A program made the translations under genes and the position numbers. The notes below the pieces were generated by a model. It saw only the letters and a program-made list of their open reading frames with translations. It was not told where the DNA came from and did no database searches. 64,000 nucleotides of DNA from an uncultured Gammaproteobacteria bacterium (GTDB lineage: Bacteria; Pseudomonadota; Gammaproteobacteria; Pseudomonadales; Pseudohongiellaceae), in NCBI GenBank assembly GCA_913060695.1, contig CAJXUA010000011.1, forward strand, positions 40,570 through 104,569, written 5' to 3'. Positions 1-7,726 of the stretch are shown here, in pieces. Position 1 is the first letter of the stretch. Each line of letters starts with the position of its first letter.

Positions 1-121
1 TACCAAGGGTGATAATCGCCGCAGTGCGCTTATGGCCTTCGACGAGTTGTTCGAGAACTCTTGGGATAATCCTTTGGGAAGCACCCTAGTCGTGAAGCTA
101 CGCTATCGCTTAGGGTCTTAA
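1..121 (+). CDS. C-terminal fragment of an unidentified protein
   Basis: An open frame enters from the left edge and ends at TAA 119-121, giving about 39 residues. The tail ends in RYRLGS and has alternating hydrophobic residues (STLVVKLRYRL), which would suit a final beta strand of an outer-membrane or beta-rich protein, but this is only an impression. Two intrinsic terminators follow on the same strand, which supports a real gene end here. The family cannot be named from so little sequence. Confidence 0.5.
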   Translation, partial: TKGDNRRSALMAFDELFENSWDNPLGSTLVVKLRYRLGS

Positions 122-208
122 GGGCAGGGGTGTTGCCATACTCTGGACAGGATTGATCGGAAGATCGCCAACTTCAGGGAATGGGAATGTTGCTTTCTTG
201 TGATCAAA

Positions 209-247
209 TAAAAACGCTCAATAGAGATTCTATTGAGCGTTTTTTGT
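209..247. terminator. Bidirectional intrinsic terminator
   Basis: Perfect 12-bp arms (214-225 and 229-240) with a 3-nt loop are followed by a T run on the plus strand and preceded by an A run that becomes a T run on the minus strand. It can stop the gene ending at 121 and also prc, which converges on it. Confidence 0.9.
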
Positions 248-270
248 CGGTAACCCATTGTGCCAATTCA

Positions 271-298
271 GGCCCTCTAATTTAGAGGGCCTTTTTTT
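271..298 (+). terminator. Second intrinsic terminator, T tract overlapping the prc stop codon
   Basis: Arms GGCCCTCT (271-278) and AGAGGGCC (284-291) enclose a 5-nt loop and are followed by seven T residues on the plus strand. The prc stop codon (297-299) lies at the end of this T tract, so the two convergent genes are packed directly against the terminator. Confidence 0.8.
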
Positions 299-2516
299 AC
301 AGGGCTGCTGAGTTCAAGGCACCGCTGTTGTTCGCTGTCATCGGATTGCCAAGGGCTTTGGCCATATCGATCAAGATGAAGCTACTCTCGCGCAGTAGTG
401 GATCCTCTTCTTTCTCTTCTTCCTCATCGGCGCTGGCAATCGTTGCGCTTTCGGGGTCGAGGTCTTCTTCTGAAGGCTCTTCCCACACCTCTAAAGGCAT
501 GCCCTTAAGGAATAGACGCATATTATTGGCGTTAAACTCTGCGCGGCGATTCTCTTCGCGTTCCAGCCGTACCTTCTCCTCGTTTAGCGAAAGCGAAGTG
601 CGTTCGCGCAGTTCACGGGAGCGCTCTATCTGTTCCGCTAGGTAAATGAAGTCCGGGTCGCTGGCGACTCTTTCATCATGTTTGGCTTGAAGATCGCCCA
701 ATATGTCTTTGATTGGGAAGTAAGTATTGTACTCGACAGGGCGTACGGTATCCCAAGGGAGAGCGCCATCTAGGTTGCTCTCACCCATCTCTTCAATCGC
801 GCTATAGCGATCGGGGAAGAGGATGTCGGGCATCACGCCACGGTGCTGAGTGCTAGCGCCGGAGATGCGATAGAACTTAGAGCGGGTCAATTTAACCTGG
901 CCGTAGTTCATCGGGATGATTTCCTGCACGGTGCCCTTGCCGAAGGTCTGGCCGCCGATGATGATGCCGCGCTGATAGTCTTGGATTGCGCCGGCGAAGA
1001 TCTCAGAGGCTGAGGCGCTGGCACGGTTAGTGAGTACGCCGAGTGGGCCAGAGTAGGTGACCTCTGGGTTGCCGTCGCCATAGGCGCGAACAAAGCCATT
1101 GCGCAGGCCGGAATAGCGAATCTGCACGGTGTTGCCTGTGTCGATGAATAGGCCTACTAGATCGTTTGCCTCTGTAAGAGAGCCGCCGCCATTGTCCCGA
1201 AGGTCCATGACAACTGCCTCAACACCCTCGGCCTTGAGTTCTTCCAGCAAGACCTTCACGTCACGCGTGGAGCTCTTGAAATCGGGTTGTCCAGCAGAGG
1301 CTGCCTCGAAGTCGAAGTAGAAGGTTGGCAACTTGATGACACCCACCTTGTATTCGCTGCCGTTATAGCTGACCTCGATAACTTCTTTCTTAGCTGACTG
1401 GTCCTCAAGCTTCACCGTGTCGCGGGTAATGGAGACCTCATGAGACTGAGTCTCGCCGGTGGCGTCCGCAGGAATAACGCTCAGGCGTACTACGGTGCCT
1501 TTCTCGCCGCGAATCTGATCGACCACGTCGTCAAGGCGTAGACCGATGACGTCTTTTATTTCGCCATCGACACCTTGTGCGATGCCGATGATGCGATCAC
1601 CCGCCATCAGCTCGTTGCCGCGCTCGGCTGGGCCACCCTTGATTAGCTCGACGATCTTCGTGTACTCGTCTTCGGTGGTGAGTTGTGCGCCGATGCCTTG
1701 CAACGATAGGCGTAGGCTCATGTTGAAGTTTTCAGAGTCTCTTGGAGAGAAGTAGCTAGTATGTGGATCGATCGTGCTTGCTACGGTCGCCAAGTAGGAC
1801 TGAAAGACGTCACGGTTATTCGTCTTCAAGACCTGGGTTAACTGATTGCGATAGCGTTTGCTGAGGCGCTCTTCGATTTTCTCGGGCTCAAGCTTCGCTA
1901 AGCGCAGGCTAAGCGCGCTGTTCTTAACGCGTTGACGCCATAGCTCATCGAGCTCAGCAACGCTTTGTGCGTAGGGAGCGTCCTCGCGGTCGATTTCAAT
2001 AGACTCATCGAGAGTGAAGTCGATCGAGTCGAGATTGTTCTCGACCTCGTTGATTGCGTAAACCATTCGCTCGAGTAGGCGGCGATGGTAGAGATTGTAG
2101 ATCTCGAAGGCTGGGTCGATGCTGCCACTCTTCAGAGTGTCATCTAGCGCATCGCGATAGGCGGATAGGGCGTCTATATCCTCTTGGAGGAAATACAGCT
2201 TAGAGCCGTCTAGTGCGTCGATATAGGCATCGAATACGGTATGAGAGAACTGATCGTCGAACAATATGCGCGAATAATGTTTGTCCTCGAGCTCCTTAAG
2301 TAGCTCGGCCGCAGTTCTGCCATAGACGGGCTCTGAGCTGAGTTCTGTATAAAGCGAATCAACGTCTAAAACTGGGTTCAGAACTTCGACGTCTTGAGCG
2401 AACAGACTGGCGCTGCCCAAGCTGAACATTAAAGCGATGATTGGGGAGAGACTTTTCGCTGCTTTGAAGCCGAGGAGGCTATGCGTTCGCGTTAGCGCAA
2501 TTTCTGCTTTAGTCAT
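297..2516 (-). CDS. prc: Tail-specific periplasmic protease Prc (Tsp)
   Basis: The 739-aa product is a C-terminal processing peptidase of family S41. It would be exported and degrade periplasmic proteins by recognising their C-terminal tails; in the family it also trims cell-wall enzymes and lipoproteins. An N-terminal hydrophobic stretch (about residues 20-40) fits a signal peptide. A PDZ region lies near the middle, followed by the SASASE motif with catalytic Ser502 and the FGKGT motif with Lys527; their 25-residue spacing is that of the Ser-Lys dyad in E. coli Prc. The charged C-terminal part fits the Prc-specific tail domain. It is monocistronic, ending at a terminator pair. No strong Shine-Dalgarno sequence precedes the start. 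Confidence 0.96.
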   Translation of the reverse strand: MTKAEIALTRTHSLLGFKAAKSLSPIIALMFSLGSASLFAQDVEVLNPVLDVDSLYTELSSEPVYGRTAAELLKELEDKHYSRILFDDQFSHTVFDAYIDALDGSKLYFLQEDIDALSAYRDALDDTLKSGSIDPAFEIYNLYHRRLLERMVYAINEVENNLDSIDFTLDESIEIDREDAPYAQSVAELDELWRQRVKNSALSLRLAKLEPEKIEERLSKRYRNQLTQVLKTNNRDVFQSYLATVASTIDPHTSYFSPRDSENFNMSLRLSLQGIGAQLTTEDEYTKIVELIKGGPAERGNELMAGDRIIGIAQGVDGEIKDVIGLRLDDVVDQIRGEKGTVVRLSVIPADATGETQSHEVSITRDTVKLEDQSAKKEVIEVSYNGSEYKVGVIKLPTFYFDFEAASAGQPDFKSSTRDVKVLLEELKAEGVEAVVMDLRDNGGGSLTEANDLVGLFIDTGNTVQIRYSGLRNGFVRAYGDGNPEVTYSGPLGVLTNRASASASEIFAGAIQDYQRGIIIGGQTFGKGTVQEIIPMNYGQVKLTRSKFYRISGASTQHRGVMPDILFPDRYSAIEEMGESNLDGALPWDTVRPVEYNTYFPIKDILGDLQAKHDERVASDPDFIYLAEQIERSRELRERTSLSLNEEKVRLEREENRRAEFNANNMRLFLKGMPLEVWEEPSEEDLDPESATIASADEEEEKEEDPLLRESSFILIDMAKALGNPMTANNSGALNSAAL

Positions 2517-2691
2517 ATTGCTTTACACCGTTATTGTCTGTGTTTCTCGAGGAGTTCTTGCACATTTATAAACCAAGCGTGCATCCAATTACCAGTTCTG
2601 ATTAGCTGTTTTCTATAATGTCTTCAGTCTATCGCGATCATATGCGTGCAGGAAGGCTAAAAAAGTCCAGATTTCCTCCACATGCGCCTAT

Positions 2692-3900
2692 TTAGTCACT
2701 TTTTATGGGCTTTTGACGCGCGCTGGCGTGTCGTTCGGCTCTCTCTACATCGATGTAGCGATCCGTGATCGCGCTAGAGCCGTGTCCGGCATCGTCGCGC
2801 ACATGTTCGCGAGGGCGGAACTTAACGTCCTCTGAGATGCCTGTATGACGCAGCCAATGCACGGTGGCTGCCGCTAAACGCTCAGCCTCTTCTATGAAAC
2901 CCTCACTCTTTAGCCGCTCTTGAGCGTGATCGAAACACTTCTGCACGATGCCGCGAATTTGCCGTGTGCTGGTGATGCCACCCTTGCCGCGGGTCTTGTG
3001 AATAAGGGGACTAGCCTCGCCTGGCATCGGCAGGGCGGTCATGCCTCTAGAGAGGCGATAACGCCGCAGAGCCTCTAGCATCTGATTGCTGACTGATATC
3101 TCGCGTTCTTTGTTGCCTTTGCCTACCGTTAGGAACCACCAGTTGCCCTCTGGGTCGCGCTGGAAGTGTCCCATCTGTGGGCACCAGCGCGGGGTATCGA
3201 CGAGTTCCGATATTCTCAAGTACATGGCAAACAGGGCGTTCATTATGAATAGGGTGCGCTCGTGAGTAGCCGGATCTTCATTAGCCAAATTTTCGGCCGC
3301 CTCGATCACGAAACTCCACTGCAAGGGCGAGAGTCGGCGAATCTGCGTCTTCGACTGTTGTTTGCGCAGAAACTTGCTCTTCTGGCGAATCTGAGAGACA
3401 GGGTTAGCGCTCAAATAATTCTCTTGAATCAAGAAGTTAAAGAAGCTACTTAAGACGCTGAATAAAGATTGTAGGCCCGCTTGAGAGCACACGTATTCGC
3501 CATCGGCACTGACATAGGGGGTCCATTCTGGATTTGGTAGGCGCCCACCGTCACGGTTGAGGAAGCGCGCGACGTTCTTGTTACTTATCCAAGTTAGCGG
3601 CGGGCTCCTCGCGAACTCTACATAGGCCTCGATATCCTCACGCTTTACCTGGGCGAGAGACTTGTCCACGACAAGCCATGACCACTGTAGGAAGTGCTCT
3701 ACTTCGCGTCGATAGGTAGAGAAGGTGTCGGGGCTGCCTCTATAGCTGTAGAGGAACTCACAGGCGAACTGATAGTCCGGCACCGCCTGGTCGGGCGCAT
3801 CTTCGATCAGGTGGCTGAGAGAGCGGGTAGGGTGCTTGAAGGGATTGGGCATCTCCTCAAGAGTATCGAACAGCGCGCTGGGTTGTTTTTGAGTCTTCAT
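2692..3900 (-). CDS. Solitary tyrosine recombinase/integrase
   Basis: The 402-aa protein has an N-terminal SAM-like core-binding region (about 45-165) and a C-terminal catalytic domain. The complete tyrosine recombinase set is visible: Arg229 (YLRISEL), Lys in the VGKGNKER beta-hairpin, His348-x-x-Arg351 (HWLRH), His373 (GHGS) and nucleophile Tyr382 (DRYID). It should cut and rejoin DNA through a 3'-phosphotyrosine bond. It is not XerC or XerD: it is about 100 residues longer and differs in its N-terminus. No excisionase, phage gene, tRNA target or att repeat is visible nearby, so it stands alone between prc and a divergently transcribed gene. Its partner site is unknown. Confidence 0.9.
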   Translation of the reverse strand: MKTQKQPSALFDTLEEMPNPFKHPTRSLSHLIEDAPDQAVPDYQFACEFLYSYRGSPDTFSTYRREVEHFLQWSWLVVDKSLAQVKREDIEAYVEFARSPPLTWISNKNVARFLNRDGGRLPNPEWTPYVSADGEYVCSQAGLQSLFSVLSSFFNFLIQENYLSANPVSQIRQKSKFLRKQQSKTQIRRLSPLQWSFVIEAAENLANEDPATHERTLFIMNALFAMYLRISELVDTPRWCPQMGHFQRDPEGNWWFLTVGKGNKEREISVSNQMLEALRRYRLSRGMTALPMPGEASPLIHKTRGKGGITSTRQIRGIVQKCFDHAQERLKSEGFIEEAERLAAATVHWLRHTGISEDVKFRPREHVRDDAGHGSSAITDRYIDVERAERHASARQKPIKSD

Positions 3901-4080
3901 ACAGGGTTCTTTATGGGGGTTTCTGGCCTCATTGTAAAGAGCTTGTGCACTTTGTGTTAGATACTTGGGCTTTGCGCTTGAGGGGCTCTGGCGTGGCGCT
4001 AGCAGACTGCGCTATTGTTCGCACAGAAGTATTTGAGCACTGTGCCGCCAAAGGGCGCGAGAACCATAAAGGATGTCACC

Positions 4081-4689
4081 ATGAGCAAAACTAAACCCGC
4101 AATTCGTCGTACTTTCGTATCAGGCTTTGGCAAAGGCACCGTGGGCGCTGTATTGCTAACGCTGGCAAGCTTTGCCAGTGCACAGGGCGAGCAGAGTCTG
4201 AGCGAGATTCTAAACTACCGCCAATATACGCCTCTATTCTCCAGCGCCGGCCAGCCTAGTCGCGAGCAATTACCATTGATTAAGGAGGCTGGTTACGATC
4301 GTGTTATCTACATCGCCTTCAATAATGGGCGCACGGCAATTCCCGAAGAGGATCAACTAGTCAAAGACCTCGGGATGGACTACCTGCATATTGCCGTGGA
4401 TTTCAACAAGCCCACGATTCGTGATTTCGATGCCTTCGCCGATGCTATGCAGCGCGAACCAGAAAGTAAGACTTTTCTACATTGCCAGGTAAATGCCCGG
4501 GCCACCGCGTTTAGCTTCCTCTATCGCGTGCTCTATCAAGGGGTTGATATCGCCGAGGCGAAGGCCGACATGAACACTGTCTGGCAGCCCAACGAGGTAT
4601 GGCGAGACTTCATCTTTGCCGTAATGGCAGACCGCGGCATGTCTCACGAGTGTGAAACCTGTGATTGGACGCCGCCAGCCAGCAACTAA
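4081..4689 (+). CDS. Exported tyrosine-phosphatase-like protein with CX4R loop
   Basis: The 202-aa product starts at ATG 4081, chosen because AAAGGAT lies just upstream and because this start gives a clean signal peptide ending near SFASAQG; a start at 4015 would add 22 residues without a good ribosome site. The body resembles the dual-specificity-phosphatase/TIGR01244-like fold. The active loop HCQVNAR has Cys135 and Arg140, a CX4R spacing one residue shorter than the classical CX5R phosphatase signature. It may be a periplasmic phosphatase or sulfurtransferase-like enzyme; the substrate is unknown. It lies 15 bp before the zinc exporter gene, so the two are probably co-transcribed. Confidence 0.75.
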   Translation: MSKTKPAIRRTFVSGFGKGTVGAVLLTLASFASAQGEQSLSEILNYRQYTPLFSSAGQPSREQLPLIKEAGYDRVIYIAFNNGRTAIPEEDQLVKDLGMDYLHIAVDFNKPTIRDFDAFADAMQREPESKTFLHCQVNARATAFSFLYRVLYQGVDIAEAKADMNTVWQPNEVWRDFIFAVMADRGMSHECETCDWTPPASN

Positions 4690-4704
4690 GAGACTAGGGG
4701 AGAC

Positions 4705-5607
4705 ATGCACTCACACTCTCACGGTCATGATAATAGCCACGACGATGACGCCACTAGGCGCATCGGCTGGGCCTTCTTCCTCAATGTAGGCTTCACGCTG
4801 ATTGAGTTCGTAGGCGGCGTTCTTACCAATAGCACCGCGATCATGGCCGACGCGGTGCATGATCTTGGCGACAGCCTATCGATCGGTCTCGCTTGGCTTC
4901 TCGCTCGGCTCAGTCGCAAACCAGTTTCCGATGATTTCAGTTATGGCTATCGCCGCTTCTCCCTGTTGGGCTCTTTGCTCACTGGGATAGTGATGGTCGT
5001 TGGCTCCGTGTGGGTGCTCAATAGTGCCATACCAAGGCTGCAAGACCCGGTTATGCCGGTTACCGAGGGCATGCTCGGTTTAGCGATATTCGGTATCGCG
5101 GTCAATGGCTTCGCTGCCTTCAAGCTTTCCAAGGGCAATACCCTCAATGAGAGGATGCTCAATTGGCATTTATTAGAAGACGTGCTCGGTTGGGTTGCCG
5201 TGCTGATCGTCTCTATAGTGCTGATGTTTAAGGAGTGGCCGATTCTAGATCCAATCTTATCGATCGGATTCACGCTCTTTGTTTTGCTGAACGTGGTGCG
5301 CAATCTTTGGAAGACCTTGCGGCTGTTCTTACAGGGCACGCCAGAGGAACTCAGTTTAGGGCCTATTAGGGAAAAGCTCGGCGCGCTAGTTGGGGTAGCG
5401 GAAATTCATCATTTACATGTGTGGTCGCTCGATGGAGAGCAGCATGTGCTGACCGCTCATCTGGTGCTTGCTCATGATCTCGAGGTGGAGGAGCAATTAG
5501 AATTAAAACAGCGGGTTGCGGAAGGTTTGCGAGAGTTTAGATTTGCGCACTCTACCATAGAGTTAGAGTTCAAGGACGAGCATTGCAGGGATTCCAGCGA
5601 GTCCTAA
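4705..5607 (+). CDS. Cation diffusion facilitator, zinc exporter (ZitB/CzcD type)
   Basis: The 300-aa inner-membrane protein begins with a histidine-rich tail (MHSHSHGHDNSH) and has about six transmembrane helices followed by a cytoplasmic metal-binding domain. The metal-site motifs are both HxxxD: HDLGD in TM2 and HLLED in TM5, the pattern of zinc/cadmium exporters such as ZitB and CzcD. It exchanges cytoplasmic Zn2+ for protons. The C-terminal domain keeps the HHLHVWSLDG segment typical of the family. It sits 15 bp after the phosphatase-like gene and is followed by a strong terminator, so the pair forms a short operon. Confidence 0.94.
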   Translation: MHSHSHGHDNSHDDDATRRIGWAFFLNVGFTLIEFVGGVLTNSTAIMADAVHDLGDSLSIGLAWLLARLSRKPVSDDFSYGYRRFSLLGSLLTGIVMVVGSVWVLNSAIPRLQDPVMPVTEGMLGLAIFGIAVNGFAAFKLSKGNTLNERMLNWHLLEDVLGWVAVLIVSIVLMFKEWPILDPILSIGFTLFVLLNVVRNLWKTLRLFLQGTPEELSLGPIREKLGALVGVAEIHHLHVWSLDGEQHVLTAHLVLAHDLEVEEQLELKQRVAEGLREFRFAHSTIELEFKDEHCRDSSES

Positions 5608-5627
5608 AAGAGCCAGAATTAAGGCAT

Positions 5628-5655
5628 AAAAAAAGGGGCTAAGAGCCCCTTTTTT
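5628..5655. terminator. Bidirectional intrinsic terminator
   Basis: GGGGCT (5635-5640), loop AAG, AGCCCC (5644-5649), flanked by A7 on the left and T6 on the right. It can terminate the CDF gene on the plus strand and the convergent OmpA-family gene on the minus strand. Confidence 0.9.
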
Positions 5656-5715
5656 GTTACTTTTGCCTAAGTCACAAGGCGCATCTCATCGAAGCGCCTA
5701 GTGAGAGCAGAAGGA

Positions 5716-6843
5716 TTAGCGACGTGCAGTCACTTCTACTTCTACGCGACGGTCTGGCTGCAAACAAGCGATCAGTGCAGGAGTTGCCACTGTGCCTGGA
5801 CATGCTGCCATCGTAGTCACTGGGTTAGAGCCATTGATACCGCGAGCAGTAATCTTAGCAGCTTGGATGCCACGAGTGATTAGATATGCTTTCACAGCCT
5901 CTGCACGACGAGTAGACAGGGCCAAGTTGTAAGCCTGACGACCTAGACGGTCGGTATGGCCTGTAACAGTGATCACGTCATACTGAGTGCCACTTAGGCT
6001 AGTAGCCAAAGTGTCGAGCTCGCGCTGACCAGCAGGCAACAATACATCGCTGTCGAACGCGAAGAATGAGTCAGCTGAAAGAGTAGTTACTACAGGTGCT
6101 GGTGCAGGTGCTGGAGTCGGTGCTGGAGTAGGCGCACGAACAGGTGCCGGCGCTGGCGCTGGAGTTGGGGCAACTGCAACAGGCATTGGCTTTGGCTTAG
6201 CGAAGCTGTACACAAGACCAACAGAGTAAAGATTTACATTGCCATCGCGACGGATAACGTCTTCTAGGTTGTAACGCTCTGCTTCAACGCGCACGCTTAC
6301 TGCGTCGTTAATGGCATAAGCCATACCAACGCCGAATTTCTCGTGCGTATCGCGGCGGCTACCAGTTGGGTAGTTAGTGCCGGCTGCATAGCCAGTGCCG
6401 TAGAAGTCACTGTCCAAGTCGATTTTGTTCATACCGGCGCGGCCGAATACGGACATCTTGTCAGTAATAGGTAGGGTAACCACTGCATCGAAGTTAATGC
6501 CGCGGACTGCCATGTCGCTCAACAGTAGACCAGAAGGCAGTACTGCTGTGTCTAGGTTATAGCTGCCTAGGTCAAAGTAACCGGCTTCTAGAGCGAAGTA
6601 AGGAGTAAACTGATAACCACCATAAAGCTTAAAGCCAAAATCTTTAGTGTCAGAGCGACGGCTAGTGTATGTGAAACCTGGCTTGAAGAGCTCGTCTGTG
6701 ATTCGGGTCTTATCGATTTTTGACGATGCGCGGCCTAGATTGATGCCGGCATAAATCCCTGGTTCTGCAGCCAAAGCAACTGGGCTCAAGAGGCAAGCTA
6801 GCAAACAGATGTGTGCTGTACCAATGGATCGTGTAGTTTTCAT
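5716..6843 (-). CDS. ompA: OmpA-family outer membrane protein
   Basis: The 375-aa product starts with a signal peptide (cleavage near ALAAEP), continues with an eight-strand OmpA-like beta barrel (about residues 27-210), then a proline-alanine linker (about 217-250) and a C-terminal OmpA/MotB peptidoglycan-binding domain containing TVTGHTDRLG and the NLALSTRRAEAV helix. It would tether the outer membrane to the cell wall and may act as a small pore. The start is supported by GGAGAA six bases upstream. The C-terminal domain has a CPGTVATPALIAC loop, a possible disulfide of the OprF/OmpA type. The gene is monocistronic. Confidence 0.95.
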   Translation of the reverse strand: MKTTRSIGTAHICLLACLLSPVALAAEPGIYAGINLGRASSKIDKTRITDELFKPGFTYTSRRSDTKDFGFKLYGGYQFTPYFALEAGYFDLGSYNLDTAVLPSGLLLSDMAVRGINFDAVVTLPITDKMSVFGRAGMNKIDLDSDFYGTGYAAGTNYPTGSRRDTHEKFGVGMAYAINDAVSVRVEAERYNLEDVIRRDGNVNLYSVGLVYSFAKPKPMPVAVAPTPAPAPAPVRAPTPAPTPAPAPAPVVTTLSADSFFAFDSDVLLPAGQRELDTLATSLSGTQYDVITVTGHTDRLGRQAYNLALSTRRAEAVKAYLITRGIQAAKITARGINGSNPVTTMAACPGTVATPALIACLQPDRRVEVEVTARR

Positions 6844-7000
6844 TTATTTCTCCGTGAGAACTATGTTCTCGTATTCACTAAATAGCAGGTGGATCGTTGT
6901 GGGCGCGCATCTTCATCTTAAGTAATGTCGTTGTCAATGGATCGGACAACTATATTTTCCCGCTAACGTCCGGGGAATTTAAGCTTTCAACTCGGGCCTT
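6844..7000 (-). promoter_or_regulatory. ompA leader with hairpin next to the ribosome site
   Basis: A perfect hairpin GAGAAC-TAT-GTTCTC (6856-6870) lies directly upstream of the GGAGAA ribosome site and could stabilise the mRNA or modulate ribosome access. Further upstream on the minus strand is a perfect TTGACA (complement of 6931-6936) with only a weak GAAGAT-like -10 after 17 bp, so the promoter assignment is tentative. Confidence 0.4.
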
Positions 7001-7726
7001 CCAGATCAATGTGGTTATGGCAAATTGGATTTGTCCCAAAACAGGGTGATATTATCCAAAGCGCCTATCTCTTTAATACTAGTAATATTTTAAATATCAA
7101 TGTCTTGCATTAATATTCTGGCTATTTTGATTATAGCTCTTAGATCATCAGTTTCTTGTCTGTTGTGCTTACGCTCAAACTAACTAAGTAGACCGGTCTA
7201 ATCTTTGTATCTGTCATTAGACACACTACATGCATATTGTCTCTTAAGAGCAGCGTTGTGATCTGTGCGCCCGCGCACATAGAAATCAAATAGGCGCCCA
7301 TACAAGCACTGAATAGCTAGACAGTCTAAATATCTACTCGTAACGCAGGGCGCGCACGAGCTTTGAGTACTGCTATAGCAATAGCCCAACGATGTGCAGC
7401 CGAGAGCTGCCTAGGACTTTACGAATGCCGAGTTTTTTGTTCTTTGCGGGTGCTGCGCGCAGTGTAGCTAATTTAGCGGGTTTTGGGGTAAAGGGTAGCG
7501 TTCTGCGTAATAGCGTGATTTTGGAAAAGAGCATAACTAAAGCTAATCTATTATTTCCGGTAATTATTATTACCGGAAATAGTGGAATTGCAGGAGTTAG
7601 AAGGAATTTAAGCCCCCTCAATACGTTAAACGCCAAACTTCGAGCCTTTTATAGGTCGTCCATTAAACTGCGCGACTCGATGGCAATAACTTGCCGCAGA
7701 CATTCGGTGCGCTGTCCGCTAAGTTC
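6871..7726. other. Long non-coding stretch between ompA and gor, rich in palindromes
   Basis: No convincing gene is present. The small open frames on both strands have poor codon structure and arise partly from the palindromes. Three perfect inverted repeats stand out: TAGACCGGTCTA (7189-7200), TGTGCGC-cc-GCGCACA (7264-7279) and a 13-bp-arm repeat at 7552-7581. TAGAC-a-GTCTA recurs at 7318-7328. The left part probably carries the ompA promoter and the right part the 3' region of gor; the middle is unexplained. Confidence 0.5.
7552..7581. repeat. Perfect 13-bp inverted repeat with 4-bp spacer
   Basis: TATTTCCGGTAAT and its exact reverse complement are separated by TATT. No T tract follows on either strand, so it is not a standard terminator. 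It lies 146 bp beyond the gor stop codon and could be an operator, a processing hairpin or a small palindromic repeat unit. Confidence 0.6.

Noticed and set aside
2500..4080. Genomic island around the tyrosine recombinase
   Set aside because: No direct repeats, tRNA gene, excisionase or phage genes were seen on either side.
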